A stretch of DNA of 64,000 nt from Arsenophonus sp048493715 (GTDB taxonomy: Bacteria; Pseudomonadota; Gammaproteobacteria; Enterobacterales; Enterobacteriaceae): NCBI GenBank assembly GCA_048493715.1, contig JBGDCZ010000009.1, positions 1-64,000 of the forward strand. Direction: 5' to 3'. The notes beneath the pieces are model-generated. The model was given only the letters and a program-made list of their open reading frames with translations, was not told the DNA's origin and made no database searches. Shown piece by piece: positions 10,136 to 19,676 of this stretch. The position numbers and the translations under genes were made by a program. Within the stretch, counting starts at the first letter, position 1, and the number at the start of each line of letters is the position of its first letter.

Positions 10136-10150
10136 GTAAAAGAACGTAAA
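10136..10150. promoter_or_regulatory. CpxR box
   Basis: GTAAA-AGAAC-GTAAA: two perfect GTAAA half-sites with the canonical 5-base spacer, in the cpxP/cpxR intergenic region. It probably drives both divergent promoters. Confidence 0.85.
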
Positions 10151-10203
10151 GTCATGGCATCGCGGCGCTTCTTGTCGTATTTTGCTCTTGGAGGATATGA
10201 CTA

Positions 10204-10899
10204 ATGCATAAAATCTTACTTGTTGATGACGACCGTGAACTGACTTCGCTGTTAAAAGAATTACTTGAAATGGAGGGCTTTAGTGTGATTATCGCCTATG
10301 ATGGCGAACAAGCATTAACGCTTCTTGATTCAACTATTGATTTACTCTTACTTGATATCATGATGCCACAGAAAAATGGTATTGATACATTAAAAGAGAT
10401 ACGTCGGAAATATCAAATTCCGGTAATTATGTTGACAGCCCGCGGCAGTGATTTGGATCGTGTTCTTGGTTTGGAGTTGGGAGCTGATGATTATTTGCCT
10501 AAGCCATTTAATGATCGTGAATTAGTTGCACGTATACGGGCCTTATTAAGGCGTTCAAATTGGAGTGAACAAAGTCAAGAAAATCTTAATTCGTCAATTT
10601 GTCAGGTGGATAGTTTACAGTTAAATCCAGGACGGCAAGAAGCGAGTTTTAATGGTAAAGTTCTCGATCTCACAGGAACCGAATTCACTTTACTTTATTT
10701 ATTAGCACAACATCTTGGTCAAGTTGTTTCTCGTGAGTACCTCAGTCAAGAAGTTTTAGGTAAACGTTTGACACCGTTTGATCGTGCTATTGACATGCAT
10801 ATTTCAAATTTACGTCGTAAATTACCTGAACGTACGGATGGTTTGCCTTGGTTTAAAACACTACGTGGACGAGGATATTTGATGGTTTCTGCAACATGA
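10204..10899 (+). CDS. cpxR: CpxR response regulator
   Basis: A 231-residue OmpR-family regulator. The receiver domain has the acidic pocket D8-D9-D10, phospho-acceptor D51 (LLLLDIMMP) and the K in PKPF. The C-terminal winged helix (about 135-230) includes FDRAIDMHISNLRRKL and the final GRGYLM wing. It activates envelope-stress genes when phosphorylated by CpxA. GGAGG precedes the ATG. Its stop overlaps the cpxA start (ATGA), a translationally coupled pair. Expected autoregulation is through the upstream CpxR box. Confidence 0.96.
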   Translation: MHKILLVDDDRELTSLLKELLEMEGFSVIIAYDGEQALTLLDSTIDLLLLDIMMPQKNGIDTLKEIRRKYQIPVIMLTARGSDLDRVLGLELGADDYLPKPFNDRELVARIRALLRRSNWSEQSQENLNSSICQVDSLQLNPGRQEASFNGKVLDLTGTEFTLLYLLAQHLGQVVSREYLSQEVLGKRLTPFDRAIDMHISNLRRKLPERTDGLPWFKTLRGRGYLMVSAT

Positions 10900-12266
10900 T
10901 AAATAGTTTGACAGCCAGGATATTTGCCATTTTTTGGTTTACGCTGGCTTTAGTATTGATGCTGGTATTGATGGTACCTAAGCTTGATTCAAGGCAAATA
11001 ACACCGCTTTTGGAGAGTGAATACCGTCAAGGTATTATGTTAGAACAGCACATAGAAGCTGAATTAGCTAGCGACTCGATTAATGATCTTATGTGGTGGC
11101 GCCGGCTTTCTAATGCAATTCAAAAATGGGCCCCTCCAGGTCAGCATCTTATCATGGTGACTAGTGAAGGGCGGGTTATTGGCGCTATGCCCAATGAAAT
11201 GCATGTAATTCGTAATTTTATTGGGCAGTCAGACAACACAGATCATCCGAAAAAGAAAAAATATGGACGGGTGGAGATTTTAGGGCCATTTTCTATTCGT
11301 GATGGCGAAGATCACTATCAACTTTATTTGGTACGTCCAGCCAGTAGTCCACAGTCTGATTTTATTAGTTTACTTTTTGATAGGCCTTTTTTGTTGCTAG
11401 TTGCAACGATGTTAATTAGTGCTCCCTTATTGCTATGGTTAGCTTGGAGTTTAGCAAAACCTGCCAGAAAATTGAAAATGGCAGCCGATGATGTTGCTAA
11501 TGGTAATTTACGTCAACACTCAGAATTGGAATCTGGGCCGCAAGAGTTTTTGGCGGTAGGAAACAGTTTTAATCAAATGATTAGTGCGCTAGAAGGGATG
11601 GTTAGTGCTCAACAACGGATGATATCTGATATTTCCCATGAGTTACGCACGCCGTTAACACGTCTGCAATTAGCGACAGCATTACTACGTCGCAGACACG
11701 GCGAGAGTAAAGAATTAGAACGTATTGAAACAGAAACGTTGCGTCTTGATGGTATGATTAATGATTTGTTGGTACTGTCTCATAGTCAACATAAGAATGA
11801 AATATTGAGGCAAAATATTAAAGTCACCGATCTTTGGAATGATATTTTGGATAATGCCACTTTTGAAGCTGAACAGATGAATAAAACACTTAATGTTACG
11901 GCTCCTCCTGGTGCTTGGACGATTTATTGTAACCCTCCTGCATTAAGTAGCACATTAGAAAATATCGTTCGCAATGCCTTACGTTATTCCCATAATCGTA
12001 TTGAAGTAGCATTTAAAGAAGAAAACCAAGGTATTTTGATTACGGTAGATGATGATGGTCCTGGGGTATCAAAAGAAGATCGTGAAAAAATCTTTCGCCC
12101 TTTCTATCGTACTGATGAAGCGAGAGATAGGCAATCTGGCGGTACAGGTTTAGGACTAGCTATTGTTGAAACCGCTGTTTTTCACCATAAAGGTTGGGTA
12201 AAAGCCTCTGATAGCCCGTTAGGAGGATTACAGTTAAGGTTATGGTTACCTCTTCATGGGCGCTAA
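10896..12266 (+). CDS. cpxA: CpxA sensor histidine kinase
   Basis: A 456-residue inner-membrane sensor, the usual length. TM1 is at about 8-27, a periplasmic domain at about 28-165, TM2 at about 166-187 (LLLVATMLISAPLLLWLAWS), then HAMP, the H-box DISHELRTPLTRL (phospho-His near 249), N box, and G boxes DDDGPGVS and GGTGLGLAI. It phosphorylates and dephosphorylates CpxR in response to envelope misfolding and is inhibited by CpxP. All catalytic motifs are intact, in contrast to the dead phosphorelay 2 kb upstream. Confidence 0.96.
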   Translation: MINSLTARIFAIFWFTLALVLMLVLMVPKLDSRQITPLLESEYRQGIMLEQHIEAELASDSINDLMWWRRLSNAIQKWAPPGQHLIMVTSEGRVIGAMPNEMHVIRNFIGQSDNTDHPKKKKYGRVEILGPFSIRDGEDHYQLYLVRPASSPQSDFISLLFDRPFLLLVATMLISAPLLLWLAWSLAKPARKLKMAADDVANGNLRQHSELESGPQEFLAVGNSFNQMISALEGMVSAQQRMISDISHELRTPLTRLQLATALLRRRHGESKELERIETETLRLDGMINDLLVLSHSQHKNEILRQNIKVTDLWNDILDNATFEAEQMNKTLNVTAPPGAWTIYCNPPALSSTLENIVRNALRYSHNRIEVAFKEENQGILITVDDDGPGVSKEDREKIFRPFYRTDEARDRQSGGTGLGLAIVETAVFHHKGWVKASDSPLGGLQLRLWLPLHGR

Positions 12267-13200
12267 TTGTTTTAAATAAAAAGTTTGTAATAAAATTTAC
12301 TGCGATTTTCAACGATATTGATTTTATAACTGATTGAAAAATTTATTTGTATGGTTAATAACCAGAAGTTATGTTTTATTTAAAAAAAGTAGATTTCCTA
12401 TAGTAGCTTATAACCATATATTTGCTTTTAAAGAGAGTTTGAAAAGAGTGAAGATAGTTTGAAGAGTAATTAACTATCTTATTCCCACTGTCGGAAAGAT
12501 AAAACAACTGTCTTGTTTTTTGTTTGATTATTATAATAAATTGATTTCATTATTTAGTTTGCGTTAAATCATAATTACTTTAAAAAATGATATTATCTTT
12601 AAAAGATATTAATAATTTAATATAGTTTTATATTGTTTAATGTGAAATATTTTATCAAATAGTCATTTATGGTATTTGAGCTTATTATGATTTTAAATTC
12701 ATTTCTCTATTAGCTAGCGAGAGTATGTCACATAGTTTAAAATTTTATTTATAAGTTATTGATTATATTGGATAATCTAATCATTATTAGCTATGTTATT
12801 TCTTATAATTAGGACGGTAAAATAGCTGATTGTGTTTAATAGTAGAAAGAATCATTCAGTGATAATTTAATGATTTTAAGAAATTGAGTTAACTTTTGTT
12901 TTCTTGTTAAGAATTGTAACTTTTTATGCATGTAATGTGAATAAACGTTGAGATCTATTTCGTCTTAAGTATTAAATCTTTCAGCATGAATGTATGCTAT
13001 AAAATATAGATAGATTAACAAAATTAACATGTTAGCAAAAATTCTTTTGTCGATTGTTTAGTAAAACGGTAAAAAATTATTTTTTAATTATGAGTAAATC
13101 AAAGTTTATCTTGCTAGTAAGTTGATAATGTAAATAGAAGCAGTGTAGATTGACCTAAGACCACTTAATGCATACTCTGAAAGGTTTAGGAAATAGCAAA
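12267..13200. other. Gene-free AT-rich stretch after cpxA
   Basis: About 930 bases with no recognisable gene. A weak hairpin AAAACAA-ctgtc-TTGTTTT followed by further T (12501-12520) could terminate cpxRA, but the stem is almost all A-U. In E. coli fieF and pfkA lie near cpx; here fieF is absent and pfkA is at 45.9 kb. Confidence 0.45.
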
Positions 13201-13259
13201 ATCACTTAACTTTTTGTGGTAAAAGGGATTCAATATTCAAAAAGGGATATGATTACCAG

Positions 13260-13722
13260 GTTAAAAACTCGATGTATTCAGACGAATCGCTGTTGGTCGT
13301 TTTTTGATGATTGGCTCTGGTCATAATCAGAAATCAATGGGTTATGTGGAAAATGTTGTGGCTTTTTTATATTTTACTACTAAATTAAAAGTTGGCCTCA
13401 TATCTTTAATTATGTTGATAAACCAGATTTTACTATGAATGAATTGACGGATATTATTTGTCAGGCGTTACAAAAGCAGAAATCCAATTTTCGAATTCCT
13501 TATTCACTGGGTATTTTAGCTGGTTATTGTTTTGATCTGCTTGCCAAAATAACCGGTAAAAATTTTCCTGTTAGTTAGTAGTATTCGGGTTAAAAAATTT
13601 TGTGCGCGAACCTAATTCAAATCTAATACCATTGCTGAAACTGGATTTGAGCCACCGGTAACGTTGGCAAGGGGGATAGAAAATACGGTTCAGTTTGAGT
13701 TTAAAACATCATTAGATTAATA
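13260..13722 (+). pseudogene. NAD-dependent epimerase/dehydratase, C-terminal remnant
   Basis: The frame at about 13286-13400 reads VGRFLMIGSGHNQKSMGYVE NVVAFLYF, the conserved C-terminal half of a sugar-nucleotide epimerase. After a frame change it continues PHIFNYVDKPDFTMNELTD and FRIPYSLGILAGYCFDLLAK to a stop near 13578, then after another break TIAETGFEPPVTLARGIENT. The Rossmann N-terminus with GxxGxxG is missing. It was probably an O-antigen or capsule sugar-modifying enzyme; the specific substrate cannot be given. Confidence 0.7.
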
Positions 13723-13807
13723 AAAAACTTTGGTTAGTTGGACGAATTGAAAAACTTAACAGTGGCTATGGTTATGTTAGAATACAGCACTTATTGTTGA
13801 GGGCTGT

Positions 13808-14311
13808 ATGTTAAATATTGTTTTATTGGAACCTGAAATTCCACCTAATACCGGTAATATTATCCGTCTTTGTGCTAATACCGGTTGCCAATTACATTTA
13901 ATTGAACCATTGGGTTTTACCTGGGACGACAAACGCCTAAGACGTGCTGGATTAGATTATCATGAATTTGCTAATATCAAGCGCCACCATAATTATTTTA
14001 CTTTTTTAACCAGTGTTGCTTTGTCTCAAGAGCATCTTGTTACACCGTCCGGTAACCGTTTATTTGCTTTAACAACTAAAGGAACTCCGAGCCATAGCAG
14101 TGTAGCATACCAGCCGGGGGATTATTTGATGTTTGGGCCGGAGACGCGAGGATTACCTGCTGATATTCTTAATGCTCTGCCAACCAGTCAAAAGATCCGT
14201 ATTCCAATGTTAGCGGATAGCCGCAGTATGAATTTGTCCAATTCAGTTGCTGTGGTGGTATTTGAAGCATGGCGCCAGTTGAATTACTCAGTGATACTGT
14301 TGCGCGACTAG
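13808..14311 (+). CDS. trmL: tRNA (cytidine/uridine-34-2'-O)-methyltransferase TrmL
   Basis: A 167-residue SPOUT-fold enzyme that methylates the wobble ribose of tRNA-Leu isoacceptors. The family signatures are the N-terminal EPEIPPNTGNIIRLCANTG, the FGPETRGLP SAM-binding knot loop and the C-terminal MLADSRSMNLSNSVAVVVFE. It is about ten residues longer than E. coli TrmL, the extra lying in SVALSQEHLVTPSG near residue 75, between core elements. It is transcribed toward the cysE pseudogene, as in E. coli gene order. Confidence 0.95.
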   Translation: MLNIVLLEPEIPPNTGNIIRLCANTGCQLHLIEPLGFTWDDKRLRRAGLDYHEFANIKRHHNYFTFLTSVALSQEHLVTPSGNRLFALTTKGTPSHSSVAYQPGDYLMFGPETRGLPADILNALPTSQKIRIPMLADSRSMNLSNSVAVVVFEAWRQLNYSVILLRD

Positions 14312-14339
14312 TTTTATTCAACATGGGTTGATTGAATAA

Positions 14340-15147
14340 TTAGATGCCCTCACCAAAATCATGGATTGAACTGCTAAAGTTTTGATCCATATCCAGCGAA
14401 GGTTTTTTGCTGTTCGGCGTTCCCACTTTGTGTGCGGGTACTCCCGCCACAGTAGTGTGGGGTGTCTAGTACTACCGAACCGGCTCCGATTTTGGTGCCC
14501 TTACCAATTTCTATGTTGCCTAAAATTTTCGCACCCGCACCGATCATCACACCCTCACGAACTTTAGGATGACTCTCTCCTCCTGTTTTGCCGGTTCCGC
14601 CAAGCATAACCGATTGCAATATTGAAACATCATTTTCCACTACGGCAGTTTCGTCGATCACGATACCTTTTGCGTGATCAAGCATAATACCATAACCAAT
14701 GTGGGCAGCAGGGTGGATATCAACATCAAAAGAGACGGATGTTTGGTTTTGCAAATAAGTTGCTAATGTCTTGCGATCCACTTTCCATAACCAGTGTCCA
14801 ATACGATAAGCTTGTAAAGCATGAAAGCCTTTTAAATATAATAAAGGGATTGAATATTTATCGACAGCAGGATCACGTTACACGATAGCTTTAAGATCAC
14901 GTGCTGCATAACAGATCATTTGTTTATCATTTTTATAGGCATCCTTAATAATCTCTCTAATGGTAATAGCTGGCATAATTGGGGTAGATAACTTATTTGC
15001 CAGGATATAGCTTAATAAATTACCAAGATTATCATGTTTAAGTAATGTCGCATGAAAAAAACTGGCTAGTATAGGCTCACAATTGGCTAAAGTTTTACCT
15101 TCTTGTTTAATTGCCGGCCAAATTTTTTCAAGTTCGTGTCGTGACAT
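14340..15147 (-). pseudogene. cysE: Serine acetyltransferase CysE, inactivated by two lesions
   Basis: CysE makes O-acetylserine, the first step of cysteine synthesis. The start MSRHELEKIW at 15147 and the N-terminal helical domain are well preserved, but a TAA at 14878-14880 replaces one codon between DLKAIV and RDPAVDKYSIPLLYLKGF. The left-handed beta-helix follows intact (DIHPAAHIGYGIMLDHA). A second lesion near 14466 leaves 4 bases between VVL and PHTT where about 12 are expected, a net loss of 8. The original frame (PHTTVAGVPAHKVGTP..., ending DFGEGI with TAA at 14340-14342) is therefore lost. Two independent lesions make a sequencing error unlikely. A second copy elsewhere is possible. 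Confidence 0.93.
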
Positions 15148-15168
15148 ATTCACACTCTGATATTTTTA

Positions 15169-16191
15169 TTAAAAAGCAGGTCTATCATTGGTTTCGTCTT
15201 TGGTTGCACGGCTAAGTAATGTATTGGCCGCTTCGCGTACATTTTTATTACCATATAGAACTTGATAAATTTGCTCGGTAATTGGCATTTCTACTCCAAC
15301 ACGTTGCGCCAAAGCGTGGACTTCTTTGGTGTTTAAGTAACCTTCAACCACCTGACCAATCTGTTTTTCTGCTTCTTCAGTCTTCATGCCTTGACCGAGC
15401 AGCATGCCAAAGCACCGATTACGCGATTGATTGTCAGTACATGTCAAAACCAGATCACCTAAGCCAGCCATGCCCATAAACGTAGAGGGTTCTGCGCCCA
15501 TTGCACGGCCTAAGCGGCTAATTTCGGCTAATCCTCGTGTGATCAAAGCTGTTCGGGTATTAGCGCCAAATCCCATGCCGTCCGACATTCCTGCGCCGAT
15601 AGCAATGACATTTTTGACCGCGCCTCCTATCTGAACACCGATCATATCTGGATTTTTATAAACTCTAAGACTTTTACCACAATGGAAAAGTTGTTGTAGA
15701 TCTTGACTAAATTCCGCATTAGAGGCTGCTACCGCAATTGCAGTAGGTAAGCCGGCAGCTAATTCTTTGGCAAAGGTTGGTCCGGAGAGGACAGCTAGCG
15801 GGATTTTATCACCTAGTGTTTCACGAGCAACTTCTTGTAATAGCCGCCCAGTGCCACGTTCTAACCCTTTTGTTGCCCAAATAATGCGTGAATGTTGCGT
15901 TAAGAAAGGTTGGATATTTTGCAAAACTTGATTAAATACATGGCTTGGAACGACGATTAATATATTGCGACTTGCAGTTATTGCTGTTTTTAGTGATGCT
16001 TCAGGGGACAAATTGTCTGGGAATCTAACGTCAGGTAAAAATGCTTGGTTGCAGCGGTTAGCTTGTAATTTTTTGATGTGCTGAGGATCATGTCCCCAAA
16101 GTAAAACGCGGTGACCATTACGCGCAAGAGTAATAGCTAATGCGGTGCCATAAGAGCCGGCACCAATAACTGTCATCGAAACAGTGTTCAT
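15169..16191 (-). CDS. gpsA: Glycerol-3-phosphate dehydrogenase [NAD(P)+] GpsA
   Basis: A 340-residue cytosolic enzyme reducing dihydroxyacetone phosphate to sn-glycerol-3-phosphate for phospholipid synthesis. The NAD(P) motif GAGSYGTALA is at about 10-19, the substrate region SGPTFAKELAAGLPTA at about 136-151, and the catalytic lysine in GGAVKNVIAIGAG near 193. Its start overlaps the secB stop by one base (TAATG), so it is translationally coupled in the secB-gpsA-cysE operon order of E. coli. Together with glpD in this window it links glycerol-phosphate anabolism and catabolism. Confidence 0.96.
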   Translation of the reverse strand: MNTVSMTVIGAGSYGTALAITLARNGHRVLLWGHDPQHIKKLQANRCNQAFLPDVRFPDNLSPEASLKTAITASRNILIVVPSHVFNQVLQNIQPFLTQHSRIIWATKGLERGTGRLLQEVARETLGDKIPLAVLSGPTFAKELAAGLPTAIAVAASNAEFSQDLQQLFHCGKSLRVYKNPDMIGVQIGGAVKNVIAIGAGMSDGMGFGANTRTALITRGLAEISRLGRAMGAEPSTFMGMAGLGDLVLTCTDNQSRNRCFGMLLGQGMKTEEAEKQIGQVVEGYLNTKEVHALAQRVGVEMPITEQIYQVLYGNKNVREAANTLLSRATKDETNDRPAF

Positions 16192-16667
16192 TAAGCTTCC
16201 TGATGATTTTTCGAATTTTCAGTTTTGGTAGTATGCTGTTGTTGTAGATAGTTCATAAACAATGCATCAAAATTAACAGGTGCTAAGTTTAGTTGAGGAA
16301 AAGTTCCGCGGCTAACTAAATTCGTGATACATTCACGAGCATACGGGAATAAGATATTTGGGCAATAAGCGCCTAAACAGTGAGCCATTTGGCTCTTTTC
16401 GACCCCATCAATAGAGAATATGCCAGCTTGTTGAACTTCGCAAAGGAAAGCTGTTTCATCAGCCACGCTTGCAGTAACAGTGATTCGTAAAATAACTTCA
16501 TAAACATGTTCAGCTAATTCACTAGACGATGTGTCTAAATCTAATTTGACTGTTGGTTGCCATTCTTGCTGAAAAATATTGGGGGCACTTGGTGTTTCAA
16601 ATGAGATGTCTTTAGTATAAATTCGCTGGATCTGAAATACCATCTCTTCATGACTTTGTTCTGACAT
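16191..16667 (-). CDS. secB: SecB protein-export chaperone
   Basis: A 158-residue cytosolic tetrameric chaperone that delivers unfolded preproteins to SecA. The signatures VFQIQRIYTKDISFE, EVQQAGIFSIDGVE, LGAYCPNILFPYARE and SRGTFPQLNLAPVNFDALF are all intact. In E. coli grxC lies directly upstream; here only about 70 bases separate secB from yibN and no grxC fragment is visible. Confidence 0.96.
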   Translation of the reverse strand: MSEQSHEEMVFQIQRIYTKDISFETPSAPNIFQQEWQPTVKLDLDTSSSELAEHVYEVILRITVTASVADETAFLCEVQQAGIFSIDGVEKSQMAHCLGAYCPNILFPYARECITNLVSRGTFPQLNLAPVNFDALFMNYLQQQHTTKTENSKNHQEA

Positions 16668-16739
16668 AATGTTAATTACCTTTTAAATGTCCTTATGATA
16701 TTGAATTATATAAACGTAACTGCTGATGTGTCCGATGAA

Positions 16740-17177
16740 TTACCTTTTGCCTCTGGCCAAAGGTAAGTTTTCGCTAGACCAGCCGGTAATTCCTTCTTTT
16801 AGAATAAAGACACGCTCAAAACCATACTGCACCAGTTGTTCAGCAGGTTTAGATGCTTCCATGCCGTTTGCTGAGACAACAATAATGGGTTTTTGCTTAT
16901 TTTTTTCCAATTCTCCGATATTATTGTCTTTAATTTCTGTTGGGGTCAGATTAATTGAATAAATAATGTGTCCTTTACGAAAATCATCACGGGAACGTAA
17001 ATCAATGGTGATCGCTTCTTCCTTATTAATCAGCTGTATCGCTTGGGCACGGGTGATGTTTTTTGTTTTCGACAACAAGCCCTTAAAGGTTAAAATAATC
17101 ATAGCGAGCAATAAGGCGATCCAGGCCAGACTAAGTATTGGATGCCGGCTAATAAATTGCATGATTTCTTGCATCAT
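16740..17177 (-). CDS. yibN: YibN-like membrane-anchored rhodanese-domain protein
   Basis: A 145-residue protein: one N-terminal membrane helix (about 14-33, LSLAWIALLLAMIILTF) and a cytoplasmic rhodanese fold (ITIDLRSRDDFRKGHIIYSI, then ILKEGITGWSSENLPLARGK). The sequence contains no cysteine at all. Where E. coli YibN has GMQCQ this protein has GMEAS, so sulfur transfer by cysteine persulfide is not possible and a structural role is more likely. The start could also be the second Met (17174). It is upstream of secB on the same strand. Confidence 0.88.
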   Translation of the reverse strand: MMQEIMQFISRHPILSLAWIALLLAMIILTFKGLLSKTKNITRAQAIQLINKEEAITIDLRSRDDFRKGHIIYSINLTPTEIKDNNIGELEKNKQKPIIVVSANGMEASKPAEQLVQYGFERVFILKEGITGWSSENLPLARGKR

Positions 17178-17202
17178 GTGGGTTAATTACTCCCGTAGTT
17201 AG

Positions 17203-17521
17203 TAATAGATAGATCTAGGTTGCAAAGTATACCTTTGTAGCCACACAATTACAGCCAATTTACATTAAATGACCGGAGTTTTTTTGCAAATTAGCGCTCA
17301 TAGCTTCAGTATTTGCTAGTGATATTAGCCAATTGATACCACTTAAAGGAAGTAACTGAATGAAAACAATATTAACAATAACCTATAGTTATTTTGTGAT
17401 TTGTTGTATAAATGAAGAAATTAAGTTTTTTCAGTATTATCCTAAAAAAAGTAGAAAGGTTTACTAATTATAGTAATTGTTAATAATTTTAAGTGATATT
17501 GTTTCAGGATACTGAGCTAAG
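17203..17521. other. yibN/envC intergenic region
   Basis: About 320 bases between divergent yibN and envC. In E. coli gpmM precedes envC; here no gpmM fragment is recognisable. The region should contain the promoters of both flanking genes, but no strong candidate stands out. Confidence 0.45.
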
Positions 17522-18817
17522 ATGAACAATACCAGCCGATATGGTTTAATCATAATGCTTTTGTCTCCACTACAGAGAGTAGTGGTTAATTCCTTACTCT
17601 TTGCCTATCTGTTTTTTATTTTTAGCTGTATATCGATTACTATTGCCAATCCTATCAATGACAATAGAGTAAAACTAAAAGATCTGTTATCAAATATCGC
17701 AGAAAAAGAAAGAAGTGTTAAACAGCAACAAGCAGAAAGAAGCCGTTTACTTGAGCAATTGAAAAATCAGGAAAAAAATATTGCTGTTGCTGGGCGAGCA
17801 TTACATGAAACGTGTAATAGACTTGCCAAATTAGCTAAAGAACTCGCTCAGTTAAATGAAAATATTAGTCGTTTACAACAACAAAAACAGCTTAATGAGT
17901 CATTATTAGCTAAACAGCTCGATGCTGCGTTTAGATTAGGCAAACAAAAAAATATTGAGTTGTTATTTAAAGGTGAGCAAGGCCAACGCGAAGAGCGTAT
18001 TTTAGCCTATTATAGCTACTTAAATGCAGCCAGACAGCAAACAATTAGCAAATTACAGCAAACAACGACAGCTTTAGCAGAGCAGAAACAACAGAAACAG
18101 CAAAAGCAATTGGCACAGAAAAAGATTTTAGTCAAACAAGATCAAGAAAAGAAAAAGCTCGATTCGGCACAGAGCGCTAGAAAGAAAACCCTATCATCGT
18201 TGGAATCTAGTTTGAAAGAGGAGCAAAAAAGTCTGGCAGTAATGAAACGTAATGAAGCACTTTTGCGGAGTAAAATTGCCAGGGCTGAGCGAGAAGCCAA
18301 AGTTAGGGCAGAGAGAGAAGCTAAAGAGGCCGCGCGGATTCGAACAAAACAACGTCAGGCACAGCAAAAGGGAACAACTTATCTTCCGACTGAAGATGAG
18401 CGTGCTTTAATGGCGCGGACTGGAGGTTTAGGTCGCCCTATTGGTCAAGCGCTGTGGCCGGTTCACGGACAGATCCTCCATCATTATGGTGACAGTATTT
18501 CCGATGAGTTACGCTGGAAGGGGATGGTGATCAATGCCCCTGAAGGAACAGAGGTTAAAGCTATTTCTGCTGGGCGGGTATTACTGGCCGATTGGTTACA
18601 AGGTTATGGTTTGGTGGTTGTTATTGATCATGGTCAGGGTGATATGAGTTTATATGGCTATAACCAGAGTGCATTGGTAAATGTAGGTCAACAGGTTCGT
18701 TCTGGTCAGCTTGTTGCTTTAGTGGGCAGTAGTGGTGGGCAACAGCGCTCTTCTCTTTATTTCGAGATCCGTCGTCAAGGTAAAACAGTTAATCCACAGC
18801 CTTGGTTAGGGAGATAA
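17522..18817 (+). CDS. envC: EnvC murein hydrolase activator
   Basis: A 431-residue periplasmic activator of the amidases AmiA/AmiB at the division septum. It has a long N-terminal signal/anchor region (about 22-43), a coiled coil of about 230 residues rich in Lys, Gln and Glu, and a C-terminal LytM domain from about 305. The LytM zinc ligands are degenerate, as in true EnvC: SLYFEIRRQGK replaces the HLHFEIR-type motif of active enzymes. FtsEX recruitment is known for the family. A central segment has repeated EREAK units. The stop is two bases before the yibQ GTG start. Confidence 0.95.
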   Translation: MNNTSRYGLIIMLLSPLQRVVVNSLLFAYLFFIFSCISITIANPINDNRVKLKDLLSNIAEKERSVKQQQAERSRLLEQLKNQEKNIAVAGRALHETCNRLAKLAKELAQLNENISRLQQQKQLNESLLAKQLDAAFRLGKQKNIELLFKGEQGQREERILAYYSYLNAARQQTISKLQQTTTALAEQKQQKQQKQLAQKKILVKQDQEKKKLDSAQSARKKTLSSLESSLKEEQKSLAVMKRNEALLRSKIARAEREAKVRAEREAKEAARIRTKQRQAQQKGTTYLPTEDERALMARTGGLGRPIGQALWPVHGQILHHYGDSISDELRWKGMVINAPEGTEVKAISAGRVLLADWLQGYGLVVVIDHGQGDMSLYGYNQSALVNVGQQVRSGQLVALVGSSGGQQRSSLYFEIRRQGKTVNPQPWLGR

Positions 18818-18819
18818 CC

Positions 18820-19650
18820 GTGTTAAAACAGATTGTTTTGACAATTATTAGTCTATTGTTACTTGTTAGTGTACAAGTCAATGCTAGCAAATTAGCCATT
18901 GTGATTGATGATATTGGGTATCATAAAAAGGAAGACAACCAGTTATTAGCTTTGCCAGCGGCAATTTCGATTGCCATTTTACCTAATTCTCCTTATGGCA
19001 GAGAAATAGCTGAGAAAGCCTATCAGCAAGGCAGAGAAATTTTAATTCATATGCCGATGAAGCCTATTGGTCATCAACCCCTGGAAAAAAATACCTTAGT
19101 GCCTGAGATGAGTGCGAGTGAAATACAGCAGCATATTGTCGAAGCTATTGAGCGAGTACCGCATGCGATAGGAATGAGTAATCATATGGGAAGTGCGATG
19201 ACCGTTAATTTAGCGGCTATGATGAATGTTATGCGAATACTCTCGCATTATGATCTTTATTTTCTCGATAGTGTCACGATAGCAAACACTAAGGTAAATG
19301 AAGCGGCCAAGGTTTTTGCTGTTCCAACCTTACGTCGCAACGTTTTTTTAGATGATGTAAAAACGCTGGCACAAATTCGTAAACAGCTTGCCTTTGCTAT
19401 TTCATTTGCCCGTAAGCATGGTAGTAGTATTGTTATTGGCCATCCTTATCCAGCTACCATCCAGGTGTTACAGCAAACATTGTTTGAGTTACCTACTGAT
19501 ATTGAACTGGTGGCAGTTAGTACACTGTTTAACAATGAAATAAAAGCTAAATTAGATAGTCGAGCTATTAAGCAAAATCGGGATAAAATTGCGACACAGC
19601 AATTGGCATTGCCGAAAGTCGTTGTGGGTTACTGCAAGATATCACCATAA
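18820..19650 (+). CDS. yibQ: YibQ divergent polysaccharide deacetylase family protein
   Basis: Preferred start GTG at 18820 (VLKQIVLTIISLLLLVSVQV, a good signal peptide) with AGGGAG seven bases upstream; the product is 276 residues. The deacetylase-2 fold is shown by LAIVIDDIGYH, ILIHMPMKP, GMSNHMGSAMT and IVIGHPYPATI. It is encoded with envC as in E. coli, suggesting an envelope role, but its substrate is not established. Confidence 0.9.
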   Translation: MLKQIVLTIISLLLLVSVQVNASKLAIVIDDIGYHKKEDNQLLALPAAISIAILPNSPYGREIAEKAYQQGREILIHMPMKPIGHQPLEKNTLVPEMSASEIQQHIVEAIERVPHAIGMSNHMGSAMTVNLAAMMNVMRILSHYDLYFLDSVTIANTKVNEAAKVFAVPTLRRNVFLDDVKTLAQIRKQLAFAISFARKHGSSIVIGHPYPATIQVLQQTLFELPTDIELVAVSTLFNNEIKAKLDSRAIKQNRDKIATQQLALPKVVVGYCKISP

Positions 19651-19676
19651 ACAAAGGCATTATCTGGTATTGATTT

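Noticed and set aside
12501..12520. Terminator after cpxA
   Set aside because: The hairpin stem is nearly all A-U and would be weak; mentioned in the gap entry but not called as a feature.
14382..14567. Plus-strand frame within the cysE remnant
   Set aside because: Shadow of the cysE pseudogene; the minus-strand fragments match serine acetyltransferase in detail.
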